Assembly: GCA_023410025.1 (NCBI GenBank)
Contig: JAEYQM010000056.1
Location: 1 to 9,432 of the forward strand
Direction: 5' to 3'
Length of the DNA stretch: 9,432 nucleotides
DNA from: Bacillota bacterium
Lineage (GTDB): Bacteria; Bacillota_I; Bacilli_A; ML615J-28; CAG-698
Positions 1 through 5,092 of this stretch are shown here, one piece after another. The first letter of the stretch is position 1. Each line of letters starts with the position of its first letter. The notes under the pieces are model-generated. The model was not told where the DNA came from, made no database searches, and saw nothing but the letters and a program-made list of their open reading frames with translations. The position numbers and the translations under genes are program-made.

Positions 1-326
1 ATATTAGTGTTAGAAATAACGATATAGCTTTAATTAAATCTATGGGTGCAAATAATAAAGAAATATTTAAAATGTTTTATTTTGAAACTATATTATTATC
101 TATATTTTTAAGTGTAATATCTTATATTATAACGATAACTCTTAATTACACTGTAAATTATATTTATCTTGAGAAAGAAGATCCTTTGATTAGAATCTTC
201 GATTTAACATATTTAGAAATATTTATTTACTTAGCCTTTTTAATACTAGTTTCATTTGTATCTACTTTGCTTGGTGTATATAAGAATAGAAATAAATATA
301 TTCCTATATCGCTTCTTAAAAAATAA
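1..326 (+). CDS. FtsX/MacB-like ABC transporter permease, C-terminal fragment (5' end outside window)
   Basis: The open frame runs from base 3 with no in-frame stop, so the gene begins before the window; about 107 residues are visible, starting ISVRNNDIALIKSMGANN. This segment resembles the conserved stretch before the last membrane segments of FtsX/MacB-type permeases, where a polar R-x-x-(D/E)-I-x-x-(I/L)-(K/R)-x-(I/M)-G-A motif is followed by an (I/F)-x-x-x-F-x-x-E helix. Two hydrophobic helices follow, at roughly visible residues 30-53 and 79-99, and a short basic tail ends in LLKK. In this family the protein is the membrane half of an ABC exporter or lipoprotein/peptide extruder, paired with a cytoplasmic ATPase. 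The ATPase and the substrate cannot be seen here. A strong hairpin closes the unit just downstream. The internal Met at base 42 is not a credible start, because the family motif begins before it. Confidence 0.7.
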   Translation, partial: ISVRNNDIALIKSMGANNKEIFKMFYFETILLSIFLSVISYIITITLNYTVNYIYLEKEDPLIRIFDLTYLEIFIYLAFLILVSFVSTLLGVYKNRNKYIPISLLKK

Positions 327-332
327 AGAATC

Positions 333-358
333 AAACCCTGTTTAGTAAACAGGGTTTT
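333..358 (+). terminator. Hairpin terminator after the permease gene
   Basis: A perfect 11-bp inverted repeat (333-343 and 347-357) has a 3-base AGT loop and a CCCTG core. It starts 6 bases after the permease stop codon. The 3' side is only moderately U-rich (GGTTTTAATTATA). It probably ends the permease transcript and separates it from the next unit. Confidence 0.75.
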
Positions 359-461
359 AATTATATCTGGTAACCAACATTTTTCACATTGAAACATTTC
401 TGTTATAAATAATTATTACACCAGTAACATACAATTATTTTTATTAAAATATTATTAAAAC

Positions 462-490
462 TTTCATTTTTCAATATTTTTTGATATAAT
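462..490 (+). promoter_or_regulatory. Candidate promoter for the PH-like/EEP operon
   Basis: A perfect TATAAT lies at 485-490, about 25 bases before the start codon, in AT-rich DNA. The 17-base-spaced -35 position (462-467, TTTCAT) matches poorly, so the call rests on the -10 box and its position. A second TATAAT at 496-501 is too close to the ribosome site to be as likely. AGGAGG at 505-510 precedes the ATG at 515. Confidence 0.4.
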
Positions 491-514
491 ATAAATATAA
501 TATTAGGAGGATTT

Positions 515-1096
515 ATGACAAATAGTAAAAGTTTTGAAATTAATGATGTTGTAAACTTAGCCTTTGGTGAAGATGTATTAAAAACATATGGTGATTTTGA
601 TGTTACTAATCCTTTAGGTAAAGGACATTTAGTTGTAACCAATAAAAGGCTAATTTTTCAAATATCAGGTAAGAGTAAAGACAGTCAAGCTGTATCTATT
701 ACTGAATGGGATATAAATGAAATTAAGGGTATTCAAAGTGAATATGGAAAAAGAAGAAGTAAAGGTCAATTTACACTTTCTTTTTTTATTCTTTTACTTG
801 GTTTAGGTGTTATTGCATATTCAATATTTTATTTTATTTCCAAAAGTTCTTTCCCTATGATTTATACTTCAATAGGTGTAATTCTATTTATTACTGGATT
901 AATTGTAATGTTTACTTCAAATCGAAAAATGTTTTGTATCAACATTAGCGCAAGAGAATTTACCAACATAATCACATTATCTAGTTCAATGTATAAATCT
1001 GTTGTCCTCGGAAAAATACAAATTTCTCCTAATAAATTAACAAATTCTATGATAAAAGATTTGGGTGCTGTTATCCTAAATGCGAAAGGTAAATAA
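515..1096 (+). CDS. Membrane protein with a PH-like domain apparently split by a two-helix membrane hairpin
   Basis: This 193-residue protein is of unknown function. Residues about 17-77 look like a bacterial PH/GRAM-like module: a GE-x-V-L start, the strand pair HLVVTNKRLIFQ (38-49), then ITEWDINEIKGI (62-73). Two hydrophobic segments follow at about 88-108 and 113-133, separated by only a few residues, giving a membrane hairpin. The tail (134-193) resumes with strand-like sequence and ends in a helix, MIKDLGAVIL, similar to the closing helix of small bacterial PH-like proteins. I infer that the hairpin is inserted into one PH-like fold, leaving the domain on the cytoplasmic face. There is no signal peptide. 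AGGAGG at 505-510 supports the ATG at 515. The stop is one base before the EEP gene start, so the two are probably co-translated. Presence as a gene is confident; function is not known. Confidence 0.8.
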   Translation: MTNSKSFEINDVVNLAFGEDVLKTYGDFDVTNPLGKGHLVVTNKRLIFQISGKSKDSQAVSITEWDINEIKGIQSEYGKRRSKGQFTLSFFILLLGLGVIAYSIFYFISKSSFPMIYTSIGVILFITGLIVMFTSNRKMFCINISAREFTNIITLSSSMYKSVVLGKIQISPNKLTNSMIKDLGAVILNAKGK

Positions 1097-1097
1097 A

Positions 1098-1817
1098 ATG
1101 ACAAATTTGAAAGTTGCTACATACAATATTAAACATGCCTCAATAGATGGTAGATACACTTTAGAAATTGGTAAATTAATTAAAGATAATGAAATTGATA
1201 TTATTGGAATACAAGAAATTGATGTTAATTGTAAAAGAAGCGCTAATAAAAATATTATAAGTGAAATTGCTAATAGTAGTGGATATAAGTACTATAAATT
1301 CTTTAAAACAATTGATTATCAAGGTGGAGACTATGGAATTGGAATTTTAAGTAAATATGAAATTATTGATTCTGTTCTTTATCCTTTAAGCTATGGTAGT
1401 GAAAAAAGGGTAATAGGACATGCAAAGATTAAGTATAATGATCAAATTATAAATTTCTTTGTAACTCATTTTGATCTAGGAACTTATGAAGATGTAAGAA
1501 AAAATGAGTTTAAAGAAACAAAGGAATTATTAAATAAATATGATAATTTTATTCTTGCTGGAGATTTTAATGTTCATGATTGGACTGATCCTAGAAATTC
1601 TTTCTTTGAATATCAAGAGTATTTTTCTGAATATAATTTAGTAAATAATAAAGAAAATACCTTCTATACATTTTCTGGAAAAGAGATAATTGGTGGAAAT
1701 ATTTTACCTCTTGATAATATTGTTCTATCAAAAAACTATAAAACTATTAATACAAAAGTAGTTGATACTGAATATTCTGATCATGATTTATTAATGACAG
1801 AAGTGATTATAAATTAA
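1098..1817 (+). CDS. Endonuclease/exonuclease/phosphatase (EEP) family protein
   Basis: This 239-residue cytoplasmic protein has the full DNase I-like catalytic signature: N10 in TYNIKH, E40 in IQEID, H124 in THFDLG, D156 and N158 in GDFN, D206 in LDNIVLS, and D228-H229 in SDHD. These are the metal-binding and catalytic positions of the EEP superfamily, which hydrolyses phosphodiester or phosphomonoester bonds in DNA, RNA, lipid head groups or inositol phosphates. The substrate cannot be read from the motifs. It lacks a signal peptide, which argues against a secreted sphingomyelinase or DNase. The ATG at 1098 is chosen over an upstream in-frame ATG at 1080: it has GAAAGG at 1084-1089, and it leaves a one-base gap after the PH-like gene instead of an overlap. 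The pairing suggests work at the membrane, perhaps on a lipid or nucleotide substrate (inference). Very AT-rich codon use, unlike the str genes. Confidence 0.88.
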   Translation: MTNLKVATYNIKHASIDGRYTLEIGKLIKDNEIDIIGIQEIDVNCKRSANKNIISEIANSSGYKYYKFFKTIDYQGGDYGIGILSKYEIIDSVLYPLSYGSEKRVIGHAKIKYNDQIINFFVTHFDLGTYEDVRKNEFKETKELLNKYDNFILAGDFNVHDWTDPRNSFFEYQEYFSEYNLVNNKENTFYTFSGKEIIGGNILPLDNIVLSKNYKTINTKVVDTEYSDHDLLMTEVIIN

Positions 1818-1866
1818 TTTTTATATAATTAATAGGAAAAAATTAATTAACAAGTTATAAAAAAAT

Positions 1867-1922
1867 AAGTCCCAACATATCTTGATTCTTAAAAAAGTAT
1901 CAAAATATGTGGGACTTTTATT
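1867..1922. terminator. Bidirectional terminator between convergent genes
   Basis: A long interrupted hairpin: AAGTCCCA (1867-1874) pairs with TGGGACTT (1910-1917), CATAT with ATATG, and TTGAT with ATCAA, with a small bulge at 1875, one mismatch, and a short inner stem closed by an AAAA loop. It is U-rich on both sides (ACTTTTATTATTT rightward; ACTTATTTTTTT leftward). It sits between the EEP gene and the convergent amidase gene and can serve both. Confidence 0.85.
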
Positions 1923-1990
1923 ATTTAATCATCAATAATTATATAGAATAATTTTAATTATTCCTTATATAATATAGTAAAGTTTAAAGG

Positions 1991-2887
1991 TCACTCGTAT
2001 TTGATGAAACCACTAAATCCTGCAGCTTGAAGTTGTGCTAATAATGCTTCAGCGTTAGCTCTAACAGAGAAAGCACCAAGTTGTACGCAATATAAATTGC
2101 TGCTATTTATCTTAATGTATCCACCAGTAAAGCCGGCATTATTAAGTTGAGTTAATAATGCTTCAGCATTTGCTCTAACAGAGAATGCACCAATTTGAAC
2201 TTTGTAATATTGAGTTGTTTCATTCATTTTATTATAAACTTCATTTCTAAATGTAGCCATTGATTTTCCAAATTTTGTAAACCAGTGAGCTGGATCTCCG
2301 TGGTTAGAAGCGATTCCCATTTGATATCCTTCATAGTGACCGATTACTACTCCATTTGCAAGAGGGTTAAGATTATATAACTTACATAGATAAGCAGTTA
2401 ATTCAACAGCTTGACTATATGCTTCATTGAAGTATACGCTATCAGTTAATGCATCTTCACAAATTTCAAAACCGATATGAGTGTTATTAGCAGTGCCGCC
2501 AGCATGCCATCCTCTCATATTCCATGGTAAAGTTTGATATGTTGCAACTGTTCCATCATTAAGTTTACCAATAAATCCATGAACGCAGACATCGCGCCCT
2601 CCAGGACTTGGTTGATTCCAGTGATTATTATATTGATTTGTTCCAATTAAGCCATCATTAGGTGCTAAATATCTCTTTAAATAAGGATTGTTTGCACCTG
2701 TAGAGTGTACCATTACACCTTTAGGTGTGATATATTGTTGTGCTGTATAACAATTATTATTTGTTAATAATAATTGTCTAATTTGGAAAGTACTACTTGC
2801 TGATACAGTATTCTCATTGTTACTACTTGAGAAACCGACTAAAAAACATACTAAAAATACCATCATTAAACTTAGTAATTTTTTCAT
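1991..2887 (-). CDS. Exported N-acetylmuramoyl-L-alanine amidase (Amidase_2) with two SPOR repeats
   Basis: This 298-residue protein starts with a signal peptide: KK, a hydrophobic core at about residues 4-20, and probable cleavage after VSA (28-30). No lipobox cysteine is seen, so it is likely secreted rather than a lipoprotein. Residues about 35-215 are an Amidase_2/PGRP-like zinc amidase, which cuts the bond between N-acetylmuramic acid and the stem peptide. Likely zinc ligands are H61 (VMVHSTG), H184 (IGHYEG) and D198 (HGDPAHW), by analogy with AmpD; E141 in GFEICED is also a conserved position. Two SPOR domains follow (about 227-262 and 265-298), which in characterised proteins bind peptide-stripped glycan. 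A role in cell-wall turnover or daughter-cell separation is therefore likely; an autolysin or phage-lysin-derived origin cannot be excluded. The start has GAAAGGAAGG at 2894-2903, six bases upstream. It is transcribed away from satD, from a long structured intergenic region. Confidence 0.92.
   Translation of the reverse strand: MKKLLSLMMVFLVCFLVGFSSSNNENTVSASSTFQIRQLLLTNNNCYTAQQYITPKGVMVHSTGANNPYLKRYLAPNDGLIGTNQYNNHWNQPSPGGRDVCVHGFIGKLNDGTVATYQTLPWNMRGWHAGGTANNTHIGFEICEDALTDSVYFNEAYSQAVELTAYLCKLYNLNPLANGVVIGHYEGYQMGIASNHGDPAHWFTKFGKSMATFRNEVYNKMNETTQYYKVQIGAFSVRANAEALLTQLNNAGFTGGYIKINSSNLYCVQLGAFSVRANAEALLAQLQAAGFSGFIKYE
2009..2200 (-). repeat. Tandem duplication encoding the two SPOR repeats (114-base period)
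   Basis: Two copies, 2123-2200 and 2009-2086, encode residues 230-255 and 268-293 of the amidase. The protein core GAFSVRANAEALL is identical in both copies. The DNA is also very similar: the 15 bases at 2039-2053 recur exactly at 2153-2167. The spacing is 114 bases, or 38 codons. High identity at the DNA level, not only in protein, suggests recent duplication or gene conversion. Confidence 0.85.
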
Positions 2888-2943
2888 AATTTTCCTTCCT
2901 TTCTTAATTTAAACGCTTATAATACAACACCGCCACTTACAAT

Positions 2944-2968
2944 AATTTAGATAAAAATTATCTAAATT
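2944..2968. repeat. Perfect 11-bp AT-rich inverted repeat in the amidase upstream region
   Basis: AATTTAGATAA (2944-2954) and TTATCTAAATT (2958-2968) are exact reverse complements around an AAA spacer. It lies 57 bases before the amidase start. Rightward it is followed by a T-run, leftward it is not, so it is not a terminator for the amidase transcript. It could be a dimeric regulator site or a leader hairpin. Confidence 0.6.
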
Positions 2969-2971
2969 TTT

Positions 2972-2998
2972 TTAATTTTGATACGTCTTTACCTTCAT
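2972..2998 (-). CDS. Possible 8-codon leader peptide upstream of the amidase (MKVKTYQN)
   Basis: On the minus strand, AAGGGAGG is followed after 8 bases by ATG and an 8-codon reading frame, MKVKTYQN, ending in TAA. The ribosome site is as good as those of the real genes here. The frame lies between a hairpin (3015-3041) and an AT palindrome (2944-2968) and ends 84 bases before the amidase ATG. No regulatory amino-acid run is present, so classical attenuation is not indicated. It may be a translated leader, a decayed gene start, or chance. Confidence 0.25.
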   Translation of the reverse strand: MKVKTYQN

Positions 2999-3014
2999 AT
3001 CAAATTCCTCCCTT

Positions 3015-3041
3015 GGAAAGAAATCGATTGATTTCATTTCC
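3015..3041 (-). promoter_or_regulatory. Imperfect hairpin just before the leader-ORF ribosome site
   Basis: In the leftward sense, GGAAA-T-GAAATC pairs with GATTTC-TTTCC around a 4-base loop, giving 11 pairs with one bulged base. It ends two bases before the GGGAGG of the 8-codon ORF. If transcribed, it could affect access to that ribosome site; as DNA it could equally be a protein-binding site. Confidence 0.35.
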
Positions 3042-3149
3042 ATGCAAATACTAACATATTTAAAATACACAATATGTCATGTCTTGTCGGTCACAAAAAA
3101 ATTTTTTTATTTTTTAAATTAAAAATAAACATTATTAGTTATAAAATAT

Positions 3150-3200
3150 AAAAGCAACCCTTTTTAGTTGCTTTTTTAAAAAGAAACTAAAAAGTGTTGC
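3150..3200. repeat. Nested palindrome with terminator-like hairpin overlapping the satD -35 box
   Basis: The inner left hairpin pairs AAAAGCAAC (3150-3158) with GTTGCTTTT (3167-3175) and runs into a T-tract, which looks like an intrinsic terminator. The whole block 3154-3200 is also a near-perfect palindrome: GCAACCCTTTTT at the left can pair with AAAAAGTGTTGC at the right (3189-3200), enclosing AGTTGCTTTTTT paired with AAAAAGAAACT. Thus two mutually exclusive folds are possible. The right arm ends inside the satD -35 element (3197-3202). It may be an operator or cruciform, or a terminator for an unseen short transcript. Confidence 0.6.
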
Positions 3201-3225
3201 ATTATATATAAGTTTGTAATATAAT
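3197..3225 (+). promoter_or_regulatory. Promoter of the satD-DUF3307 operon
   Basis: TTGCAT (3197-3202), a 17-base spacer and a consensus TATAAT (3220-3225). Transcription should begin near 3232, inside or just before the purine-rich ribosome site, giving a very short leader of about 20 bases. The -35 box shares bases with the right arm of the nested palindrome, so binding there would affect this promoter. Confidence 0.7.
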
Positions 3226-3250
3226 ATTTAGGAAGGAGTAGGTGGTTAAA

Positions 3251-4111
3251 ATGCAATTATACAGTGCTTTAATTGTTGATGTTGTTAAATCACGAAAATA
3301 TAAAGATGAAAGATTGCTGCTTCAGAGTTTATTAAAAAATAGTATTAATTATTTAAATAGTGTTTTTAAAAAATGGATAATTAAAGATGTCGTCTTTTCA
3401 TCTGGAGATGAAATGCAAGGTTTATTCTTATCAGATGAAGCAGCATATTTATATTTTCGTAAATTACAAATTATCGTTAGTCCTATAAAGTTAAGATGTG
3501 GAATTGGTAGAGGAAAGGTTGAGTTTTTAATTGATGGATGGAACTCTACAGAAATTGATGGGCTTGCATACCATAATGCTAGGGAAGCAATCAACAAAAT
3601 AAATCATAAAGACGAATATTTTATGTGTTACAAATCAGGTTTGGGAATGGATTTAATTATTAACTCATTATTACATTCTCAAGATTTCTTAAATGAACGT
3701 AAACTTGTAACAACAACCCTAATTGAAGAAATTGTGGAAGTAATGCATCCTATTGTTTTATCAGAAGAAATGGCTTTAAATACTAATTTAGATGATTTAA
3801 GAAAAATTTTTAGAGAGAAAAATAAATTTATTGAACTTTCTAATTTATCAAAAAGAGAAATTGGTGAATCAAAAATTGACTATGAAAAGATGACTGTAAA
3901 TGGTTATGTTGATGTAAGTACCCTAAAAATAGATTATTATAATGATTTGTTTTTAGATGTGTTTTTTAAGAAGGGCCTTTCTACCCCAATAGCTAATATC
4001 CTTTCAACATCAAGACAAAATATTGACAAACGAATCATTAGTGGAAGAATTAAAGAAATTCGCAATTTAGATGGCTCTATTATATTAATATTAAGAAAGT
4101 TAGGAGAATAA
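3251..4111 (+). CDS. satD: SatD family protein with cyclase-like motifs and a C-terminal helix-turn-helix
   Basis: This 286-residue soluble protein is assigned to the SatD family, named after the secretion and acid tolerance locus of Streptococcus mutans; its biochemical role is not established. Visible motifs from the ATG: ALIVDVVKSR (7-16, with D10 and S14-R15), SSGDEMQGLF (50-59, with D53-E54), LRCGIGRGK (81-89) and DGLAYHNAREA (103-113). Their order and spacing recall the metal-binding aspartates, the R-x-G-I-x-x-G strand and the N-x-A-x-R helix of class III nucleotide cyclase palm domains; this link is my inference. Residues about 242-270 (LSTPIANILSTSRQNIDKRI) look like a helix-turn-helix. 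The ATG at 3251 is preferred, with AGGTGG five bases upstream; a GTG at 3242 would add three residues but sits only three bases from AAGGAG. The stop is one base from the next ATG, so the pair is coupled. Confidence 0.85.
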   Translation: MQLYSALIVDVVKSRKYKDERLLLQSLLKNSINYLNSVFKKWIIKDVVFSSGDEMQGLFLSDEAAYLYFRKLQIIVSPIKLRCGIGRGKVEFLIDGWNSTEIDGLAYHNAREAINKINHKDEYFMCYKSGLGMDLIINSLLHSQDFLNERKLVTTTLIEEIVEVMHPIVLSEEMALNTNLDDLRKIFREKNKFIELSNLSKREIGESKIDYEKMTVNGYVDVSTLKIDYYNDLFLDVFFKKGLSTPIANILSTSRQNIDKRIISGRIKEIRNLDGSIILILRKLGE

Positions 4112-4112
4112 T

Positions 4113-4895
4113 ATGGAAGTTTTTATATTCTTTTGTCTATTACATTTGATTGGTGATTTTTACTTACAATCTAATATGCTTGCAAAGTGTAAAGAAAGTC
4201 GAGTTGATGAAGATTGTAAGGAATGTAATGAGTGTTTAAATAATAAAATAAAGTCTTTTAATTTTAAAAAAATTGTAAACCATGTGTTAATTTATATTAT
4301 TCCATTCATACTATCAATGATATATGCAATAATTTATGATTTATTTGACTATAGATATGGTCTTAATATATTAGATGCCTTATTAGGTATTATAATACTT
4401 TCGGTGACTCATGTACTAATTGATATTGTAAGTTGTATTTTTAAAAGAAGAAGCAAAAAAAGTATAGTATTTATATTTGATCAAGTTTTTCATTTCTTAG
4501 TTATTTATATTATTTCTAAAAGTTTAAATATATTTGATGGCTTTGTTATTTCAGAAAATATAGAAATATTTAATTTGTTATTTGTTATTTTATTTGTATC
4601 AAAGCCAACCTCAATATTTATTAGTTTATTGTTTGTTGATATATATAAAGATGAAAAACAAGGATTTGGTGGCCCAGGATCATATATTGGTATTTTTGAA
4701 AGATTAATAATTGTAGCCTTATTTTATTTACAGTCAGTTTCATTAATATCAATAATCATCGCAGCAAAGACTTTAGTGCGCTATAATGATATAAAAAAGG
4801 ATGAAGAAAATTTCCAAACTAAATTTTTAATTGGAACTCTAGCAAGTATTGCTATAACTTTGATTTGTCTTTTATTGCTAATTTACATATTATAG
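4113..4895 (+). CDS. DUF3307-type multi-pass membrane protein
   Basis: This 260-residue protein has about seven hydrophobic segments (roughly 2-19, 54-76, 86-109, 119-138, 152-174, 194-216, 238-259). It shows the DUF3307 pattern: LLHLIGDFYLQ (9-19), NH at 56-57, THVLID (99-104) and FDQVFHF (122-128). A second conserved-looking part contains YIGIFERLIIV (191-201), AAKTLVRYND (217-226) and FLIGTLASI (238-246), as I recall for DUF3307 proteins encoded beside SatD. Histidine and aspartate residues within the helices could form a buried polar or metal site. Residues 26-41 carry four cysteines spaced C-x8-C-x2-C-x2-C in a hydrophilic loop after the first helix, which is unusual for a small membrane protein. 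The ribosome site TAGGAG (4100-4105) lies inside satD, so translation is coupled. Function unknown; a membrane partner of SatD is the simplest reading. Confidence 0.85.
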   Translation: MEVFIFFCLLHLIGDFYLQSNMLAKCKESRVDEDCKECNECLNNKIKSFNFKKIVNHVLIYIIPFILSMIYAIIYDLFDYRYGLNILDALLGIIILSVTHVLIDIVSCIFKRRSKKSIVFIFDQVFHFLVIYIISKSLNIFDGFVISENIEIFNLLFVILFVSKPTSIFISLLFVDIYKDEKQGFGGPGSYIGIFERLIIVALFYLQSVSLISIIIAAKTLVRYNDIKKDEENFQTKFLIGTLASIAITLICLLLLIYIL

Positions 4896-4906
4896 GGTAT
4901 AATAAT

Positions 4907-4933
4907 AACAAGTAGAAGTACTTGTTGTTTTTT
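4907..4933 (+). terminator. Intrinsic terminator of the satD-DUF3307 operon
   Basis: A perfect 8-bp stem, AACAAGTA (4907-4914) and TACTTGTT (4919-4926), has a GAAG loop and is followed by a run of six T at 4928-4933. It begins 11 bases after the stop and separates this unit from the str promoter. Confidence 0.9.
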
Positions 4934-4964
4934 ATGTAAATTTAAATTTTTTTATATTTTACTC

Positions 4965-4993
4965 TTGACTTTTACTATAATAGTGTGTATAAT
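4965..4993 (+). promoter_or_regulatory. Strong sigma-A-type promoter of the str operon
   Basis: TTGACT (4965-4970), a 17-base spacer and a perfect TATAAT (4988-4993), preceded by AT-rich DNA that could act as an UP element. Transcription should begin near 5000, giving a leader of about 93 bases before rpsL. A second TATAAT at 4976-4981 lacks a suitable -35 box. Confidence 0.88.
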
Positions 4994-5011
4994 ATACGAG
5001 GTAATGAAATG

Positions 5012-5068
5012 GTTTAGGCTTCGCCTAGACTATATTTTATGAACTATTGAAACGCCAGGAAATGTGGC
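5012..5068 (+). promoter_or_regulatory. Structured 5' leader of the str operon mRNA
   Basis: The leader carries an 8-bp hairpin (5012-5019 with 5023-5030, containing TAGGC and GCCTA around a TTC loop, one G-U pair) and a smaller stem, GCCA (5054-5057) with TGGC (5065-5068), ending just before the AAAGGAGA ribosome site at 5079-5086. A 12-codon frame, MKWFRLRLDYIL, starts at 5004, but its GAGG is only two bases away and lies at the likely transcript start, so translation is doubtful. Autoregulation by a ribosomal protein is possible but not shown. Confidence 0.45.
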
Positions 5069-5092
5069 AATCTTAATGAAAGGAGAAATAAA

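Larger units (their letters stand above)
2888..3250. other. Divergent intergenic region between the amidase and satD: promoters and hairpins, no full-length gene
   Basis: This 363-base region separates leftward amidase from rightward satD. From the amidase side it holds an AT-rich palindrome (2944-2968), an 8-codon leftward ORF (2972-2998), an imperfect hairpin (3015-3041), four GTC triplets at 3076-3092 of which the first three are 5 bases apart, long A/T tracts (3094-3120), a nested palindrome (3150-3200) and the satD promoter (3197-3225). The amidase promoter is not clear. On the minus strand there are several weak hexamer pairs around the GTC repeats, for example ATGACA with a 16-base spacer to TATGTT, and a TATTAT nearer the gene at 2919-2924. 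None is decisive. Confidence 0.6.

Noticed and set aside
403..642. 79-residue leftward open frame
   Set aside because: It overlaps the start of the PH-like gene antisense, has no credible ribosome site and no recognisable domain; it is a shadow of AT-rich DNA.
1080..1097. Upstream ATG for the EEP gene
   Set aside because: It would overlap the previous gene by 17 bases and lacks a good ribosome site, and conserved EEP sequence begins only after the ATG at 1098.
2944..2980. Rightward intrinsic terminator made by the AT palindrome and T-run
   Set aside because: The stem is almost all A-T pairs and there is no rightward gene to its left; it is better described as an inverted repeat.
2888..3177. 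Small RNA ending at the hairpin 3150-3177
   Set aside because: No convincing rightward promoter could be found in this stretch, so an RNA gene is not supported by sequence alone.
3242..3250. GTG start for satD
   Set aside because: AAGGAG is only three bases upstream, too close; the ATG at 3251 has AGGTGG at a normal distance and directly precedes the first conserved strand. Not fully excluded.
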